A DNA stretch of 64,000 nt from Roseovarius sp. TE539 (GCF_003298505.1 NZ_QNGB01000001.1:186001-250000); one strand, 5' to 3'; shown: positions 47,807 to 57,416, counted from the first letter of the stretch. The notes: generated from the sequence alone by a model not told the origin. Translations and numbers: made by a program.

Positions 47807-49078
47807 TCAGGTATTCATGGAGTCAAAGAATTCCGAGTTTGTCTTTGTCTGCTTCAACTTCGACAAAAGAAACTCGATCGCATCCGTCGTCCCCATCGGG
47901 TTCAGGATACGGCGCAAAACGAACGTCTTCTGCAAGTCGCTCTTTTCGATCAGCAGATCCTCTTTCCGCGTCCCGGACTTCAAGATGTCGATGGCCGGGA
48001 AAACTCTCTTGTCAGCGATCTTGCGGTCAAGAATGAGTTCGGAGTTGCCTGTGCCCTTGAACTCCTCGAAAATGACCTCGTCCATGCGGCTACCGGTATC
48101 GATGAGGGCTGTTGACACGATCGTCAGGGATCCGCCCTCCTCGATATTCCGGGCTGCCCCGAAAAACCTTTTGGGGCGCTGAAGCGCGTTGGCATCAACG
48201 CCACCGGTCAACACCTTTCCCGACGACGGAACAACCGTATTGTAGGCCCGGCCAAGCCGCGTGATGGAGTCCAGCAGGATCACGACATCACGTTTGTGTT
48301 CCACAAGCCGTTTCGCCTTCTCGATGACCATTTCCGAAACAGCCACGTGCCGCGTCGCGGGTTCGTCGAAGGTCGAGCTGATGACCTCTCCCTTGACGCT
48401 TCTCTGCATGTCCGTCACTTCTTCGGGCCGTTCGTCGATCAGCAGAACGATCAGGTAACACTCCGGGTGGTTCTTCTCGATGCTTGCCGCTATGTTCTGC
48501 AGGATAACCGTCTTCCCGGTCCGCGGAGGCGCAACAATCAGGGACCTCTGGCCTTTCCCGATCGGCGCGACAAGATCTATCACCCGTGCAGACTTGTCCT
48601 TGATCGTCGGATCCTCGATTTCCAGCTTGAACCTTTCGTCCGGATACAGCGGCGTAAGGTTGTCGAATGCGATCTTGTGACGGGCTCGCTCCGGATCCTG
48701 AAAGTTGATCTGGCTGACATTGGTAAGCGCAAAGTACCTTTCACTCTCTTCAGGCTGTTTCATCTCACCTTCTACGGTGTCACCTGTCCGGAGCGAATAG
48801 CTCTTGATGGTTTCGGGGGACACGTAGATATCGTCGGGGCCCGGCAGATAGTTCGCCTCCGGCGATCGCAGGAAACCGAACCCGTCCTGTAACACCTCGA
48901 GGACACCATCCCCGAAAACTGTCCAGCCGTCCTCCGCCCGTTCCTTCAGGATCGAGAACATCATCTCGCCCTTGCGCATCGTCGAGGCGTTCTCGATCTC
49001 CAGATCTTCGGCCATCGTTAGGAGTTCCTTGGCGCTATGCGCCTTGAGGTCGGACAGGTTAAGACGATCTTCGGACAT
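47807..49078 (-). CDS. rho: Transcription termination factor Rho
   Basis: Rho is the RNA-dependent ATPase of factor-dependent termination. The 423-residue protein has the N-terminal Rho_N domain ([19 protein letters not shown]), the RNA-binding cold-shock-like domain ([21 protein letters not shown]), Walker [14 protein letters not shown] and the Q/R-loop region. Length and order are normal, without the long inserts of some phyla. The ATG at 49078 gives [11 protein letters not shown]. Confidence 0.97.
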   Translation of the reverse strand: MSEDRLNLSDLKAHSAKELLTMAEDLEIENASTMRKGEMMFSILKERAEDGWTVFGDGVLEVLQDGFGFLRSPEANYLPGPDDIYVSPETIKSYSLRTGDTVEGEMKQPEESERYFALTNVSQINFQDPERARHKIAFDNLTPLYPDERFKLEIEDPTIKDKSARVIDLVAPIGKGQRSLIVAPPRTGKTVILQNIAASIEKNHPECYLIVLLIDERPEEVTDMQRSVKGEVISSTFDEPATRHVAVSEMVIEKAKRLVEHKRDVVILLDSITRLGRAYNTVVPSSGKVLTGGVDANALQRPKRFFGAARNIEEGGSLTIVSTALIDTGSRMDEVIFEEFKGTGNSELILDRKIADKRVFPAIDILKSGTRKEDLLIEKSDLQKTFVLRRILNPMGTTDAIEFLLSKLKQTKTNSEFFDSMNT

Positions 49079-49162
49079 TGGAACAACCCTCGGCAAACGC
49101 GTGTCGGCGCATACGGCTATGGAGAATGGAAAAGGATAAACCCGGACGAGCTTCCGGCCGCG

Positions 49163-49191
49163 TGCATACAGCGTCGGAATGACCGCGTCAA
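49163..49191 (-). promoter_or_regulatory. Candidate rho promoter
   Basis: On the minus strand TTGACG (49191-49186) is 17 bases from TATGCA (49168-49163), about 85-110 bases ahead of the rho ATG. Good -35, weak -10. The 119-bp gap also leaves room for a rho leader. Confidence 0.35.
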
Positions 49192-49197
49192 CGTACC

Positions 49198-49647
49198 TCA
49201 GAACCGGACGACGACGGAAAGGACGATCACAACCATCAAAAGCGTGGGAACCTCGTTCATCATCCGGAACTGTCGTCCTGTCATTTCATTGGACCCGGTA
49301 ATGAAATCCTTGCGACGACGGCCCAGCCAATGGTGAAACCACGTCATGGCGACAATACCCGCGCCCTTGGTATAAGGCCACACCGCATACCAGTCCACGA
49401 CACCGGGGGTAGCGACCAGCAACAAACCGAAGATCCATGTTGCGACCATCGCGGGGTTCATGATCACCCTGAGAAGCTTCCTCTCCATTTTCTGAAAAAT
49501 GACATCCAGCGGCTCCCCGGATGTTGTTTCCTCGACGTGGTAGACAAACAACCGAGGGAGGTAGAACAGACCTGCCATCCAAGCGATCACCGACATGATA
49601 TGCAGTGCCTTGGTCCAGGGATAGAAAAGGATCAGGATTTCAATCAT
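49198..49647 (-). CDS. hemJ: HemJ-type protoporphyrinogen IX oxidase (UPF0093)
   Basis: HemJ oxidises protoporphyrinogen IX in bacteria that lack HemG and HemY-type oxidases. The 149-residue protein has four predicted membrane spans and the conserved elements [25 protein letters not shown] and [14 protein letters not shown], with the His residues that bind heme. The window's other hemY is not an oxidase, so HemJ is probably the functional enzyme here. It starts at the edge of the candidate origin. Confidence 0.92.
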   Translation of the reverse strand: MIEILILFYPWTKALHIMSVIAWMAGLFYLPRLFVYHVEETTSGEPLDVIFQKMERKLLRVIMNPAMVATWIFGLLLVATPGVVDWYAVWPYTKGAGIVAMTWFHHWLGRRRKDFITGSNEMTGRQFRMMNEVPTLLMVVIVLSVVVRF

Positions 49648-50065
49648 GCTGTGCCTCCGCCCAACCTTATGGACCCCCTTAAATAAAAAGAAAATGGAAT
49701 AGGAAGATGTTTTTGTAGGAGTACCGGTTGTCTGTGGATTATCAGGTTCTCCGCATGTTGGTCCACAGAGGTTTTACTTGGGGATAAACTATGGGATGAA
49801 TCAGCCCTGGGTTTGTCAAGATCATATAAAACACTTATATCGCAAAAGGTTATACAACAGAGAGGTATTTCTCTACATCGGGATAAATCACGTAACCCAC
49901 AGCGCCTCCCGTACCTTCACCACGGCTGATTTATACCGATCCACATGGGCATGACATCCCTGGATACAGCCGGAGCCCTGCCGGAACTCCAGACCGACAA
50001 GCAGGGATGGAAAGAGTTCCCCACGGGCGTTAGGACGTCCGCATATCATACACGGAGTTCTCCAC
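49648..50065. other. oriC: Candidate chromosomal replication origin (oriC)
   Basis: A 418-bp gene-free stretch, visibly AT-richer than its surroundings (49677-49716 and about 49818-49860). It holds several DnaA-box-like 9-mers: TAATCCACA (minus, 49733-49741), TTATCCCCA (minus, 49779-49787) and TTCTCCACA (50058-50066), each one mismatch from TTATCCACA; and four with two mismatches (49759-49767, 49878-49886, 49893-49901, 49937-49945). A CcrM site GAATC is at 49798-49802. The gene order (hemJ, rho, mnmE left; maf, aroE, coaE, dnaQ right) matches the region that surrounds the origin in Caulobacter. Genes on both sides point away from it. Not proven by sequence alone. Confidence 0.7.
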
Positions 50066-50665
50066 ATGACAGAACGCCTTATCCTCGCGTCCGGGTCCGC
50101 AGCCCGGTCCATGCTCCTGAGCAACGCGGCGTTGAAATTCAGTGCGATCCCCGCCAAGGTGGACGAGCACATGATGAAAAAAGCGCTCCTGGCGGACGCC
50201 GCCACACCGCGCGATATCGCGGATACACTGGCGGAAATGAAGGCACGGCGGGTGAGTGAACGATATCCCGGTTCACTGGTCCTGGGATGTGACCAGATAC
50301 TGGAGTTTGACGGGCAGGTCTTGAACAAGCCGCAAACACCTGAAGATGCGATCGGGCAATTGAAGCTCATGCGCGGAAAAAACCATGACCTCCTGAGCGC
50401 GGCGGTCATATGTGCGGACGGGGCACCGATCTGGCGGCATGTCGGTGTGGTGCATATGGAGATGCGCAAATCATCGGATGACTTCCTGGAGTCATATGTG
50501 AGTCGCAACTGGACGAGCATTCAGGAAACCGTTGGCGCATACAAGCTTGAGGAGGAAGGGGTGAGGCTTTTCTCACGTATCAAAGGAGATTATTTTTCCG
50601 TCCTTGGATTGCCCCTACTCGAAGTCCTGTCATTTCTGGCAGTGCGAGGAGAAATTGAAACATGA
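50066..50665 (+). CDS. maf: Maf/Ham1-like nucleotide pyrophosphatase
   Basis: Maf proteins hydrolyse non-canonical nucleoside triphosphates. The 199-residue protein starts MTERLILASGSAARSMLLSN with the family ASGSxxRxxLL motif, and has LVLGCDQILEFDGQVLNKP and ETVGAYKLEEEG. It borders the candidate origin and starts the coupled run maf-aroE-coaE-dnaQ: its stop overlaps the aroE start (ATGA). Confidence 0.92.
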   Translation: MTERLILASGSAARSMLLSNAALKFSAIPAKVDEHMMKKALLADAATPRDIADTLAEMKARRVSERYPGSLVLGCDQILEFDGQVLNKPQTPEDAIGQLKLMRGKNHDLLSAAVICADGAPIWRHVGVVHMEMRKSSDDFLESYVSRNWTSIQETVGAYKLEEEGVRLFSRIKGDYFSVLGLPLLEVLSFLAVRGEIET

Positions 50666-51495
50666 CCGAGCAGAAAATTCCCTTGGCGGGTGTCATCGGC
50701 ACGCCTGTCGCACATTCGAAGTCACCGCAGCTTCATCGTCATTGGCTGAACACCCATGGCATTACCGGGTACTACATACCGATGGACGTCAGCACGGATG
50801 ATTTCGAGACTGTCCTCAGAACACTGCCGAAAGCAGGTTTTGTCGGTGTCAACGTAACGGTGCCGCACAAGGAGACCGCGCTGGCCCTCGCGGATCTTGC
50901 AACCGACCGTGCAACCCTCATCGGTGCAGCAAACACGTTGATCTTCCGAAAGGATGGCAAGATACATGCCGACAACACGGATGGTTATGGATTCATCGAA
51001 AACCTGAAGCAGTCCGGCCTCGCCTGGAATCCGGCTTCGGGCCCCGCGGCGGTTCTGGGGGCTGGTGGCGCGGCCCGTGCCGTGGTTGCGTCCCTGCTTG
51101 ATGCGGGCGTTCCAGAGATCCTGATCTCGAACCGAACGCGCGTCCGGGCCGAAAGCCTGCAATCTGATTTCGGCAAACGGCTCAAGATCTACGACTGGGT
51201 TCAAGCCGGGAACATGCTGGAAGATGCGACAACCGTGATCAACACCACGTCACTCGGCATGCTTGGCCGGCCGCCTCTGCGTGTTCCCCTTGATGGGTTG
51301 CGCAAGGGCGCCGTGGTCACCGATCTGGTGTATGCACCGCTGAAAACGCGCTTCCTTGAGGTGGCAGAGGAAATGGGCTGCCACACCGTGGATGGCTTGG
51401 GCATGCTGCTCCATCAGGCGGTCCCCGGATTCGAGCGCTGGTTCGGAACACGCCCCGAGGTTGACAGTGCAGCCCGGGCGGCGGCGCTTCGATGA
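50662..51495 (+). CDS. aroE: Shikimate dehydrogenase
   Basis: AroE reduces 3-dehydroshikimate in aromatic amino acid synthesis. The 277-residue protein has GTPVAHSKSPQLHRHWL at the start (substrate site SxS), NVTVPHKE with the catalytic Lys, and the NADP motif VLGAGGAARAVVASLL with SNRTRVRAE. Its end overlaps coaE by four bases (ATGA). Confidence 0.96.
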   Translation: MTEQKIPLAGVIGTPVAHSKSPQLHRHWLNTHGITGYYIPMDVSTDDFETVLRTLPKAGFVGVNVTVPHKETALALADLATDRATLIGAANTLIFRKDGKIHADNTDGYGFIENLKQSGLAWNPASGPAAVLGAGGAARAVVASLLDAGVPEILISNRTRVRAESLQSDFGKRLKIYDWVQAGNMLEDATTVINTTSLGMLGRPPLRVPLDGLRKGAVVTDLVYAPLKTRFLEVAEEMGCHTVDGLGMLLHQAVPGFERWFGTRPEVDSAARAAALR

Positions 51496-52085
51496 CGTTC
51501 TGCCTTGGTCTTACAGGCTCCATCGGAATGGGCAAATCCACTACCGCGGCAATGTTTGCCGAAGAGGGCTGTGCCGTCTGGGATGCGGATGCCGCGGTTC
51601 ACCGCCTGTATGTGCCCGGAGGCGCTGCCGTGGAGCCACTGGCCGATATCCTGCCGGATGCGATTTTCGGTGAATGTGTCTCGCGGGAACGGCTTCGTGA
51701 TCTTATACGTGACGACCCGACGGTCTTGCCCAAGGTCGAGGCCGTGGTTCATCCGCTGGTGGCTGAGGACAGGAAGAATTTCCTGCAGCAGACGGATGCC
51801 GATATCGTGGTCTTCGACATACCGCTGCTTTTCGAAACCGGAGCCGAGGCGACCATGGATGCGGTTGCCTGCGTGACGGTTGCCCCCGAAATTCAGCGCC
51901 AGCGCGTACTGGCCCGGCCGGACATGACCGAAGCGCGGTTCGAGGCGATGCTTTCAAAACAGATGCCTGACAGCGAGAAAAGGCAACGCGCGGATTACCT
52001 GATCGTGACGGATACCATGCACCACGCGAAACAGCAGGTACATGACATCGTGAAAAAAATAAGGACAGAACAACAAGATGCGTGA
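51492..52085 (+). CDS. coaE: Dephospho-CoA kinase
   Basis: CoaE phosphorylates dephospho-CoA, the last step of CoA synthesis. The 197-residue protein has the P-loop [11 protein letters not shown], the [10 protein letters not shown] segment, [12 protein letters not shown] and [20 protein letters not shown]. Its end overlaps dnaQ by eight bases, so translation is coupled. Confidence 0.96.
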   Translation: MTFCLGLTGSIGMGKSTTAAMFAEEGCAVWDADAAVHRLYVPGGAAVEPLADILPDAIFGECVSRERLRDLIRDDPTVLPKVEAVVHPLVAEDRKNFLQQTDADIVVFDIPLLFETGAEATMDAVACVTVAPEIQRQRVLARPDMTEARFEAMLSKQMPDSEKRQRADYLIVTDTMHHAKQQVHDIVKKIRTEQQDA

Positions 52086-52776
52086 AATCGTTCTGGATAC
52101 AGAAACAACGGGACTGGATCCTGAACAAGGCGACAGGATCGTGGAAATCGGTGCAGTGGAACTCCTGAACCACATGCCCACCGGCAGAACTTTCCACCAA
52201 TACATAAACCCCGAGCGGGACATGCCGCAGGAAGCCTTCGAAGTGCATGGTCTTGGCACCGAGTTTCTGAGGGACAAGCCGCGTTTCGCAGGGATCGCGA
52301 ACGACTTCCTCGAATTTATTTCGGATGCGAGGCTGGTGATTCACAACGCCGCATTCGACATGAAATTCATAAATGCGGAATTCGGTTGGTTGAAGTTGCC
52401 GGCGCTGCCCTGGGAAAGGGCGGTGGATACACTGGCCATCGCACGTCGGCGATTCCCCGGATCTCCTGCGTCACTCGATGCCTTGTGCCGACGCTTCGGA
52501 ATCGACAATTCCAGCCGTACGCTTCACGGCGCCTTGCTGGACTCCGAGATCCTTGCCGAGGTGTATCTCGAGCTTATCGGTGGCCGACAGCCCGACTTCG
52601 CCCTTTCCGGAACAATCGGGCAAAACCGGGGCGCGTCCGCAGGCCAGGAATGGCGCGCCCGTCCGCGGCCCAAGGCGCTTCCGTCAAGGGTGCATCCGGA
52701 AGAGGCGTCGGCTCATGCCGATTTTGTCGCCTCTATGGGTGAAGATGCCCTTTGGCGAAAAATCGAAACCGGTTGA
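52078..52776 (+). CDS. dnaQ: DNA polymerase III epsilon subunit
   Basis: The proofreading 3'-5' exonuclease of the replicase. The 232-residue protein has Exo[20 protein letters not shown], Exo[14 protein letters not shown] and ExoIII in [20 protein letters not shown] (DEDDh). The C-terminal tail (about 180-232) is the polymerase-binding, less conserved part. dnaQ directly beyond the origin edge matches the Caulobacter order. Confidence 0.96.
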   Translation: MREIVLDTETTGLDPEQGDRIVEIGAVELLNHMPTGRTFHQYINPERDMPQEAFEVHGLGTEFLRDKPRFAGIANDFLEFISDARLVIHNAAFDMKFINAEFGWLKLPALPWERAVDTLAIARRRFPGSPASLDALCRRFGIDNSSRTLHGALLDSEILAEVYLELIGGRQPDFALSGTIGQNRGASAGQEWRARPRPKALPSRVHPEEASAHADFVASMGEDALWRKIETG

Positions 52777-53277
52777 TCAGGCGGTGCCGGCCGTCTCAGC
52801 CTCTTCGGCCTGCCGGCGTGCGATCTCGTTACGGTAGATCTGTACGAAGTCGATGTTTTCCAGATTGAGCGGCGGAAAGCCACCGTCCCGCGTGACATCG
52901 CTGACGATGCGGCGCATGAACGGGAAAATCATGCGCGGACATTCGATCAGAAGAAAAGGATGAAGCTGATCCTGCGGCACGTTCTCGACATGGAAAACCC
53001 CCGCGTATTCCATTTCGAGTATGAACAGGGTGTCCTGGCTTTCCTTGTCCTTGGACGTGACCCGAAGTTTGGTCGTCACCTCGTACTGGTGCTCGGTACT
53101 GCGCTTCTTGGCATCGAGGTTGACCTCAACGGAGACATCAGGCTGGACCTCGCCGCCATGTCCACGTTGTGCTAGCACGTTTTCAAACGAAAGGTCGCGA
53201 ACAAACTGCGTGAGCGTTTGCATCCTGACCTGCGGCTTCTCTTCCGCGCTACCGTTGCCCTGTTCATTCTCGGCCAT
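52777..53277 (-). CDS. secB: Protein-export chaperone SecB
   Basis: SecB keeps precursors unfolded for the Sec system. The 166-residue protein has QTLTQFVRDLSFENVL, HVENVPQDQLHPFLLIECPRMIFPFMRRI and GGFPPLNLENIDFVQIY, all family hallmarks. I prefer ATG 53277 because GGAGAG is six bases ahead; ATG 53283 would put it almost on the Shine-Dalgarno. Convergent with dnaQ, the stops abut. Confidence 0.96.
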   Translation of the reverse strand: MAENEQGNGSAEEKPQVRMQTLTQFVRDLSFENVLAQRGHGGEVQPDVSVEVNLDAKKRSTEHQYEVTTKLRVTSKDKESQDTLFILEMEYAGVFHVENVPQDQLHPFLLIECPRMIFPFMRRIVSDVTRDGGFPPLNLENIDFVQIYRNEIARRQAEEAETAGTA

Positions 53278-53336
53278 CACCATCTCTCCAGGCTATCGAT
53301 GTTCGGGAAATCCTGTAGCAGGCCGGGCAAGGGGCC

Positions 53337-53825
53337 TCAATGCCTTGTCCACCCCGATTGACCGTCCGTTCCTGTCGAGGGCGGGTCGACTTCGTCATAA
53401 TCACCTTCGATTATGCCAGGATCATGCGGACGGTGCCGCCGAGGGTCGCGTCCGGGCGCGGCGGTGGTGAAGGAACGGACCTCGACCCGCGCCCGCAGGT
53501 ACCGGTAGGCCGCCCGCCGAACCCCCGGAACCAGCAATGCGAAACCGACACCATCAGTAAAAAACCCGGGGGTCAGCAAAAGCGCACCGGCGACAAGTAT
53601 CATTGCCCCGTGGACAAGTGCTTCGGACGGATCGGACTGCCGCGAGAAGGACGTTCTGAGATCCTCGAGCGCCATGGCCCCCTGAGCACGCACGAGCACT
53701 GTTCCAAGAATGGCGGTGATGACGACGATGGCAAGAGTGGGCCACAGACCGATAAATCCCCCAACCTGAATGAACAGCGCGATCTCAATCAACGGCACGC
53801 CGAGAAACGCGAAAAATAGCCACAT
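53337..53825 (-). CDS. fxsA: FxsA family membrane protein
   Basis: The 162-residue protein has the FxsA core in its first about 115 residues: three to four hydrophobic segments with GVPLIEIALFIQVGGFIGLWPT and GALLLTPGFFTDGVGFALL. In E. coli the protein suppresses F exclusion of phage T7; the general role is unknown. The C-terminal tail is polar. It is on the minus strand between secB and the divergent timA gene. Confidence 0.88.
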   Translation of the reverse strand: MWLFFAFLGVPLIEIALFIQVGGFIGLWPTLAIVVITAILGTVLVRAQGAMALEDLRTSFSRQSDPSEALVHGAMILVAGALLLTPGFFTDGVGFALLVPGVRRAAYRYLRARVEVRSFTTAAPGRDPRRHRPHDPGIIEGDYDEVDPPSTGTDGQSGWTRH

Positions 53826-53932
53826 GTCCTGACCTCCGGTCTTTTGCAGGCGGATGGTAGACTTGACCCCCACCGTCACTTACATAAGTGCTGAGACATA
53901 GCTTTCCATGCCCTGCGCGAAACGAGGTGCTC

Positions 53933-54595
53933 ATGAATTCGCCCATATTGCAATTATTGGTGCTCGCGGGCATCGCGGTGTTCCTCATCCTGCGCCTCAA
54001 GAGCGTTCTGGGAAGTCGCGAGGGGTTCGAAGGCCCGCCCCGCAGTCAGGCAGAGCCGGCGGCGCGTGACCGTCGACAGGGTTTCGAGGTCATAGAAGGA
54101 GGGCCTGATCAGGATATAACGGATCACGTCGCCGAGGATTCCGACGCCGCTGCAGCCCTTTCGGACATGAAGCGCGCCGATCCGTCTTTCAGTGTCACGG
54201 ATTTCCTGCAAGGTGCCCGTGGTGCTTACGAAATGATCCTGATGTCCTTCGAGCGTGGCAATCTTGACGAGATAAGCCCGTTTCTTTCCCAGGACGTTTT
54301 CGAGAGTTTCGCGCAAGTCGTGGACGCCCGTGAGGAACAGGGATTGAGCGTTGAGGCGGAATTCGCCGGTGTACGGGAAATATCGCTGGTGGATGCCGCG
54401 TTTGACAGCGAAACCCGCAAGGGAGAAGTGACCGTGAGATTCGTCGGAGAGTTGACTTCGGTTGTCCGTGACAGCACCGGCGAGATCGTCGAAGGTACAC
54501 CCGGCCAGACCAAGCGACAGCGCGATGTCTGGACATTCGAGCGTATCATGGGCTCGGATGATCCCAATTGGCGGCTCGTCGCCACGGGCGAATGA
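53933..54595 (+). CDS. timA: Tim44/TimA family membrane-anchored protein
   Basis: The 220-residue protein has one N-terminal membrane span (about 4-20, ILQLLVLAGIAVFLILRL) and a Tim44/MRPL45-type C-terminal domain (about 85-218: DFLQGARGAYEMILMSFERGNL, DVFESFAQVV, RQRDVWTFERIMGSDDPNWRL). TimA-like proteins are found throughout alphaproteobacteria and are relatives of mitochondrial Tim44; their bacterial role is not settled. The stop overlaps the mltA start (ATGA). CGAGGTGC precedes the ATG at 53933. Confidence 0.9.
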   Translation: MNSPILQLLVLAGIAVFLILRLKSVLGSREGFEGPPRSQAEPAARDRRQGFEVIEGGPDQDITDHVAEDSDAAAALSDMKRADPSFSVTDFLQGARGAYEMILMSFERGNLDEISPFLSQDVFESFAQVVDAREEQGLSVEAEFAGVREISLVDAAFDSETRKGEVTVRFVGELTSVVRDSTGEIVEGTPGQTKRQRDVWTFERIMGSDDPNWRLVATGE

Positions 54596-55629
54596 CCCGG
54601 GCAATCCGGACGGCGATCGGGTTCTGGATCGCGATGGCCGGAACGGTCATGGCGTCAGATCTCGATTACGAAATCCTCGACTTCGAGGATCTGGCCGGCT
54701 GGGAAGAAGACGATCATCAGCAAGCACTCGACGTTTTTCTCGATACCTGTCCGGACATGACGGAACCCGACTGGAAAAGCCTGTGCGCACTTGCCCAGCA
54801 AAAGCCGGATGCACGCGATTTCTTCGAGCTTTTCTTTCGCCCGGTGGTGATATCGAACGATGACCGCGCCCTTTTTACCGGGTATTACGAGCCGGAACTC
54901 GAAGGCGCGCTCTCGGAAAGCGACCGCTTCAAATATCCGCTGTACCGCGCACCCGATTCCGTGCAGCCCGGCACCCGATGGCTGAGCCGCAAGGAAATCG
55001 AGACTGGGCCGGCAATGAAGGGCAGAGGCCTCGAGATCGCCTGGGTGGACGACCCTGTCGAATTGTTCTTTCTTCAGGTTCAGGGATCCGGGCGAATCCG
55101 GCTTCCGGACGGGCGCAACATTCGTGTCGGTTACGGTGGATCGAACGGCCATGACTACCGCTCGGTTGGACGGGAAATGGTCCGCCGCGGGATCTATTCC
55201 GTGCATCAGGTCTCGGCCGATGTGATAAAGAGCTGGGTGCGCAGAAACCCGCGGAAGGGCCGGGATCTTCTGCATCACAATCCATCCTACGTATTCTTTC
55301 GCAGGGTTGACGAGGTGCCGGCGGATGAAGGACCGCTTGGCGCCATGAACCGCTCGATCACCGCGGGTCGCAGCATCGCGGTGGATCCCGATTATACACC
55401 ACTTGGCGCTCCGGTATGGCTCGAAAAGGCGGGCAAGGATCCGATAAACCGCCTGATGATCGCACAGGACACCGGATCGGCGATAAAGGGACCGCAGCGG
55501 GCGGACATCTTCTTTGGCACCGGGGACAAGGCCGGAAGGCGTGCCGGGCACTTGCGTGACGGCGGCCGGATGGCGATTCTTCTGCCGATACAACGCGCCT
55601 ATGCAATGCGTCCGGAGGTGCCATTGTGA
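54592..55629 (+). CDS. mltA: Lytic murein transglycosylase MltA
   Basis: MltA cleaves peptidoglycan glycan strands to 1,6-anhydro products. The 345-residue protein has an N-terminal signal segment (RAIRTAIGFWIAMAGTVMA), the MltA domain with FTGYYEPELEGAL and QVQGSGRIRLPDG, and the C-terminal 3D domain with DYTPLGAPVWL and AQDTGSAIKGPQRADIFFGTG (catalytic Asp). No lipobox is evident. It overlaps timA at its start and smr at its end. Confidence 0.95.
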   Translation: MTRAIRTAIGFWIAMAGTVMASDLDYEILDFEDLAGWEEDDHQQALDVFLDTCPDMTEPDWKSLCALAQQKPDARDFFELFFRPVVISNDDRALFTGYYEPELEGALSESDRFKYPLYRAPDSVQPGTRWLSRKEIETGPAMKGRGLEIAWVDDPVELFFLQVQGSGRIRLPDGRNIRVGYGGSNGHDYRSVGREMVRRGIYSVHQVSADVIKSWVRRNPRKGRDLLHHNPSYVFFRRVDEVPADEGPLGAMNRSITAGRSIAVDPDYTPLGAPVWLEKAGKDPINRLMIAQDTGSAIKGPQRADIFFGTGDKAGRRAGHLRDGGRMAILLPIQRAYAMRPEVPL

Positions 55630-56213
55630 CCCGACGCAAGTTGCGGCCGGAAGAACTCGATCTCTGGCGGCAAGTTACGCGGACCACGGACCCACTGCAT
55701 CCCGAGCGACAATTAACCGCATCGGGGCAAGAAACACCGGAATGGATTCCGGATCGGGAAACCGGGAAGAAGGACCGATCCGAGAAAGCCCTGCCTGATT
55801 TCCAGATCGGTGAAAAGTCCGGGAGGGGCGGTGCCGGGTCCCTGCCGATGCCACGAACCCACCTGTCGATGGACAAGAAGGCGTTCACGAAACTCCGCCG
55901 TGGAAAGCTGGTGCCCGAGGGGCGCATTGACCTGCACGGAATGACTCTGGAAAAGGCGCATCCTGCCCTTATCGCGTTCATACTGAGATCGTTTTCAGAT
56001 GGAAAACGGCTGGTTCTCGTGATCACGGGCAAGGGACGGGCAGGCCCGGACACGGGCCCGATCCCCGCACGTCCGGGTGTATTGCGGCATAACGTACCAC
56101 AATGGCTGACGCGTCCGCCCCTTTCCGGCATGCTTCTTCAGATCACCGAAGCGCACGCGCGTCACGGTGGCGCCGGAGCTTATTACGTGTATCTGAGGCG
56201 ATCACGCCAATAA
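55626..56213 (+). CDS. Smr/MutS2-like domain protein
   Basis: The 195-residue protein has an unstructured N-terminal half and a C-terminal Smr domain (about 95-193) with GRIDLHGMTLEKAH and VLVITGKGRAG, the nuclease-like signatures. It starts at a GTG (55626) overlapping the end of mltA. Smr proteins often show nicking endonuclease activity, but this one is not characterised. Its end overlaps the convergent MFS gene by 12 bp. Confidence 0.9.
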   Translation: MTRRKLRPEELDLWRQVTRTTDPLHPERQLTASGQETPEWIPDRETGKKDRSEKALPDFQIGEKSGRGGAGSLPMPRTHLSMDKKAFTKLRRGKLVPEGRIDLHGMTLEKAHPALIAFILRSFSDGKRLVLVITGKGRAGPDTGPIPARPGVLRHNVPQWLTRPPLSGMLLQITEAHARHGGAGAYYVYLRRSRQ

Positions 56214-57416
56214 GGGACGGGCCCGCGCGATTCCGATGCCCATCATGAGGGTTGTGAATACGAAATAGGCCGCCACGACCGCGAACTGCGTTTCAATCCC
56301 GATCCCCAGATCGATGCCCACCCCGGTCAGGCCGGGGCCGATTGCGGAACCCAGGACCATGATCGCGGCGGCCATGGCCTTGATCGACCCGATATTGCCT
56401 GTCCCGTAGAACTCTGCCCAGAAGGCGTTGGGGAGCGTCGTGTTCGCTCCGGTCGTGAGTGCAAGGAAGAAAAATCCGCTCAAGAGCGCCAATGGACCGG
56501 CCCCCAATGCAAAAATCGCGAAGGCTGCCACCATGGGAAGTTGCATGAAGGGCATCAGGCGCGCCGTGCCCACCCTGTCGAGCGCCCACCCCGACAGGAC
56601 CATCGCGGCAATGCTGACACCTGTATAGAATGGAAACATCGCCACCAGCTCGACATGAGCCACCGATTTCACCTCGGCGAAATGAACCTGATGAAAGAAG
56701 AAGGCGGTGTTGAAGGCCGATGGCCCCAGAAGCGCTGGTATCATGAACCAGAAAAGAAAATGGCGCAGCGTCTGACCACGCGTCCAGTGCCGTGCGTCCA
56801 TACCGAGAGATTGGCTTGTTTCCGCCCAACTCTGTGGCGTTCTTTCCCGCCGAAGCAAAAGGATGAGAAGGGGAATGCCCAGCAAGGCCACGACACCCAT
56901 GGCACCCCAGAGCAAGCGCCAGTCATATATCAGCATCAGCGAGACGAATATGAGGGGCAGCAGCGCCTCTCCCATGGCGAAGCCCAGTGTCGCAACCGAC
57001 AGCGCCTTGCCGCGGGTGGCGACGAACCAGCGGGCCATGGCAACCACGGCGATATGGCTCATCATGCCCTGTCCGGTGAAGCGAAGCGCGAAAATGATAA
57101 ATGGCAGCAGCCACCAGACCGGGTTGAGCGCCATCGAAAGACAGGCTCCGGCCATCAAGATCAGGATAACCGGCGCCAGTGCCCGAACCCGGAACCGATC
57201 GGTCAGCGCACCTGCCCATACCATCACGAGCGCCGAGGCGGTTGTGCCCAGCGTGTAGATCCCGCCCCATTGTCCATGGCTCAGGTTGAAAGCAATGCGG
57301 ATTTCGCCTGCGAAAACCGAAATGAAATAGGTCTGTCCGATGCTGGACAGGAAAGTCAGCAGAACCCCGGCCGAAAGCCACGGCGCGTTTTCACGAAGAA
57401 AGACGAGAATCGGCAT
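56202..57416 (-). CDS. MFS transporter
   Basis: The 404-residue membrane protein has twelve predicted spans, beginning WLSAGVLLTFLSSIGQTYFISVFAGEI, with the MFS loop motif GALTDRFRVR between spans 2 and 3. The pattern resembles the NarK/monocarboxylate-type MFS, but the substrate is unknown. The start is ATG 57416. It is downstream of hslU on the same strand, separated by a hairpin. Confidence 0.85.
   Translation of the reverse strand: MPILVFLRENAPWLSAGVLLTFLSSIGQTYFISVFAGEIRIAFNLSHGQWGGIYTLGTTASALVMVWAGALTDRFRVRALAPVILILMAGACLSMALNPVWWLLPFIIFALRFTGQGMMSHIAVVAMARWFVATRGKALSVATLGFAMGEALLPLIFVSLMLIYDWRLLWGAMGVVALLGIPLLILLLRRERTPQSWAETSQSLGMDARHWTRGQTLRHFLFWFMIPALLGPSAFNTAFFFHQVHFAEVKSVAHVELVAMFPFYTGVSIAAMVLSGWALDRVGTARLMPFMQLPMVAAFAIFALGAGPLALLSGFFFLALTTGANTTLPNAFWAEFYGTGNIGSIKAMAAAIMVLGSAIGPGLTGVGIDLGIGIETQFAVVAAYFVFTTLMMGIGIARARPLLA

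Noticed and set aside
49945-50259. Plus-strand open frame of about 104 codons inside the origin region and overlapping maf.
   Set aside because: It overlaps maf out of frame, has no ribosome-binding site and resembles no known protein.
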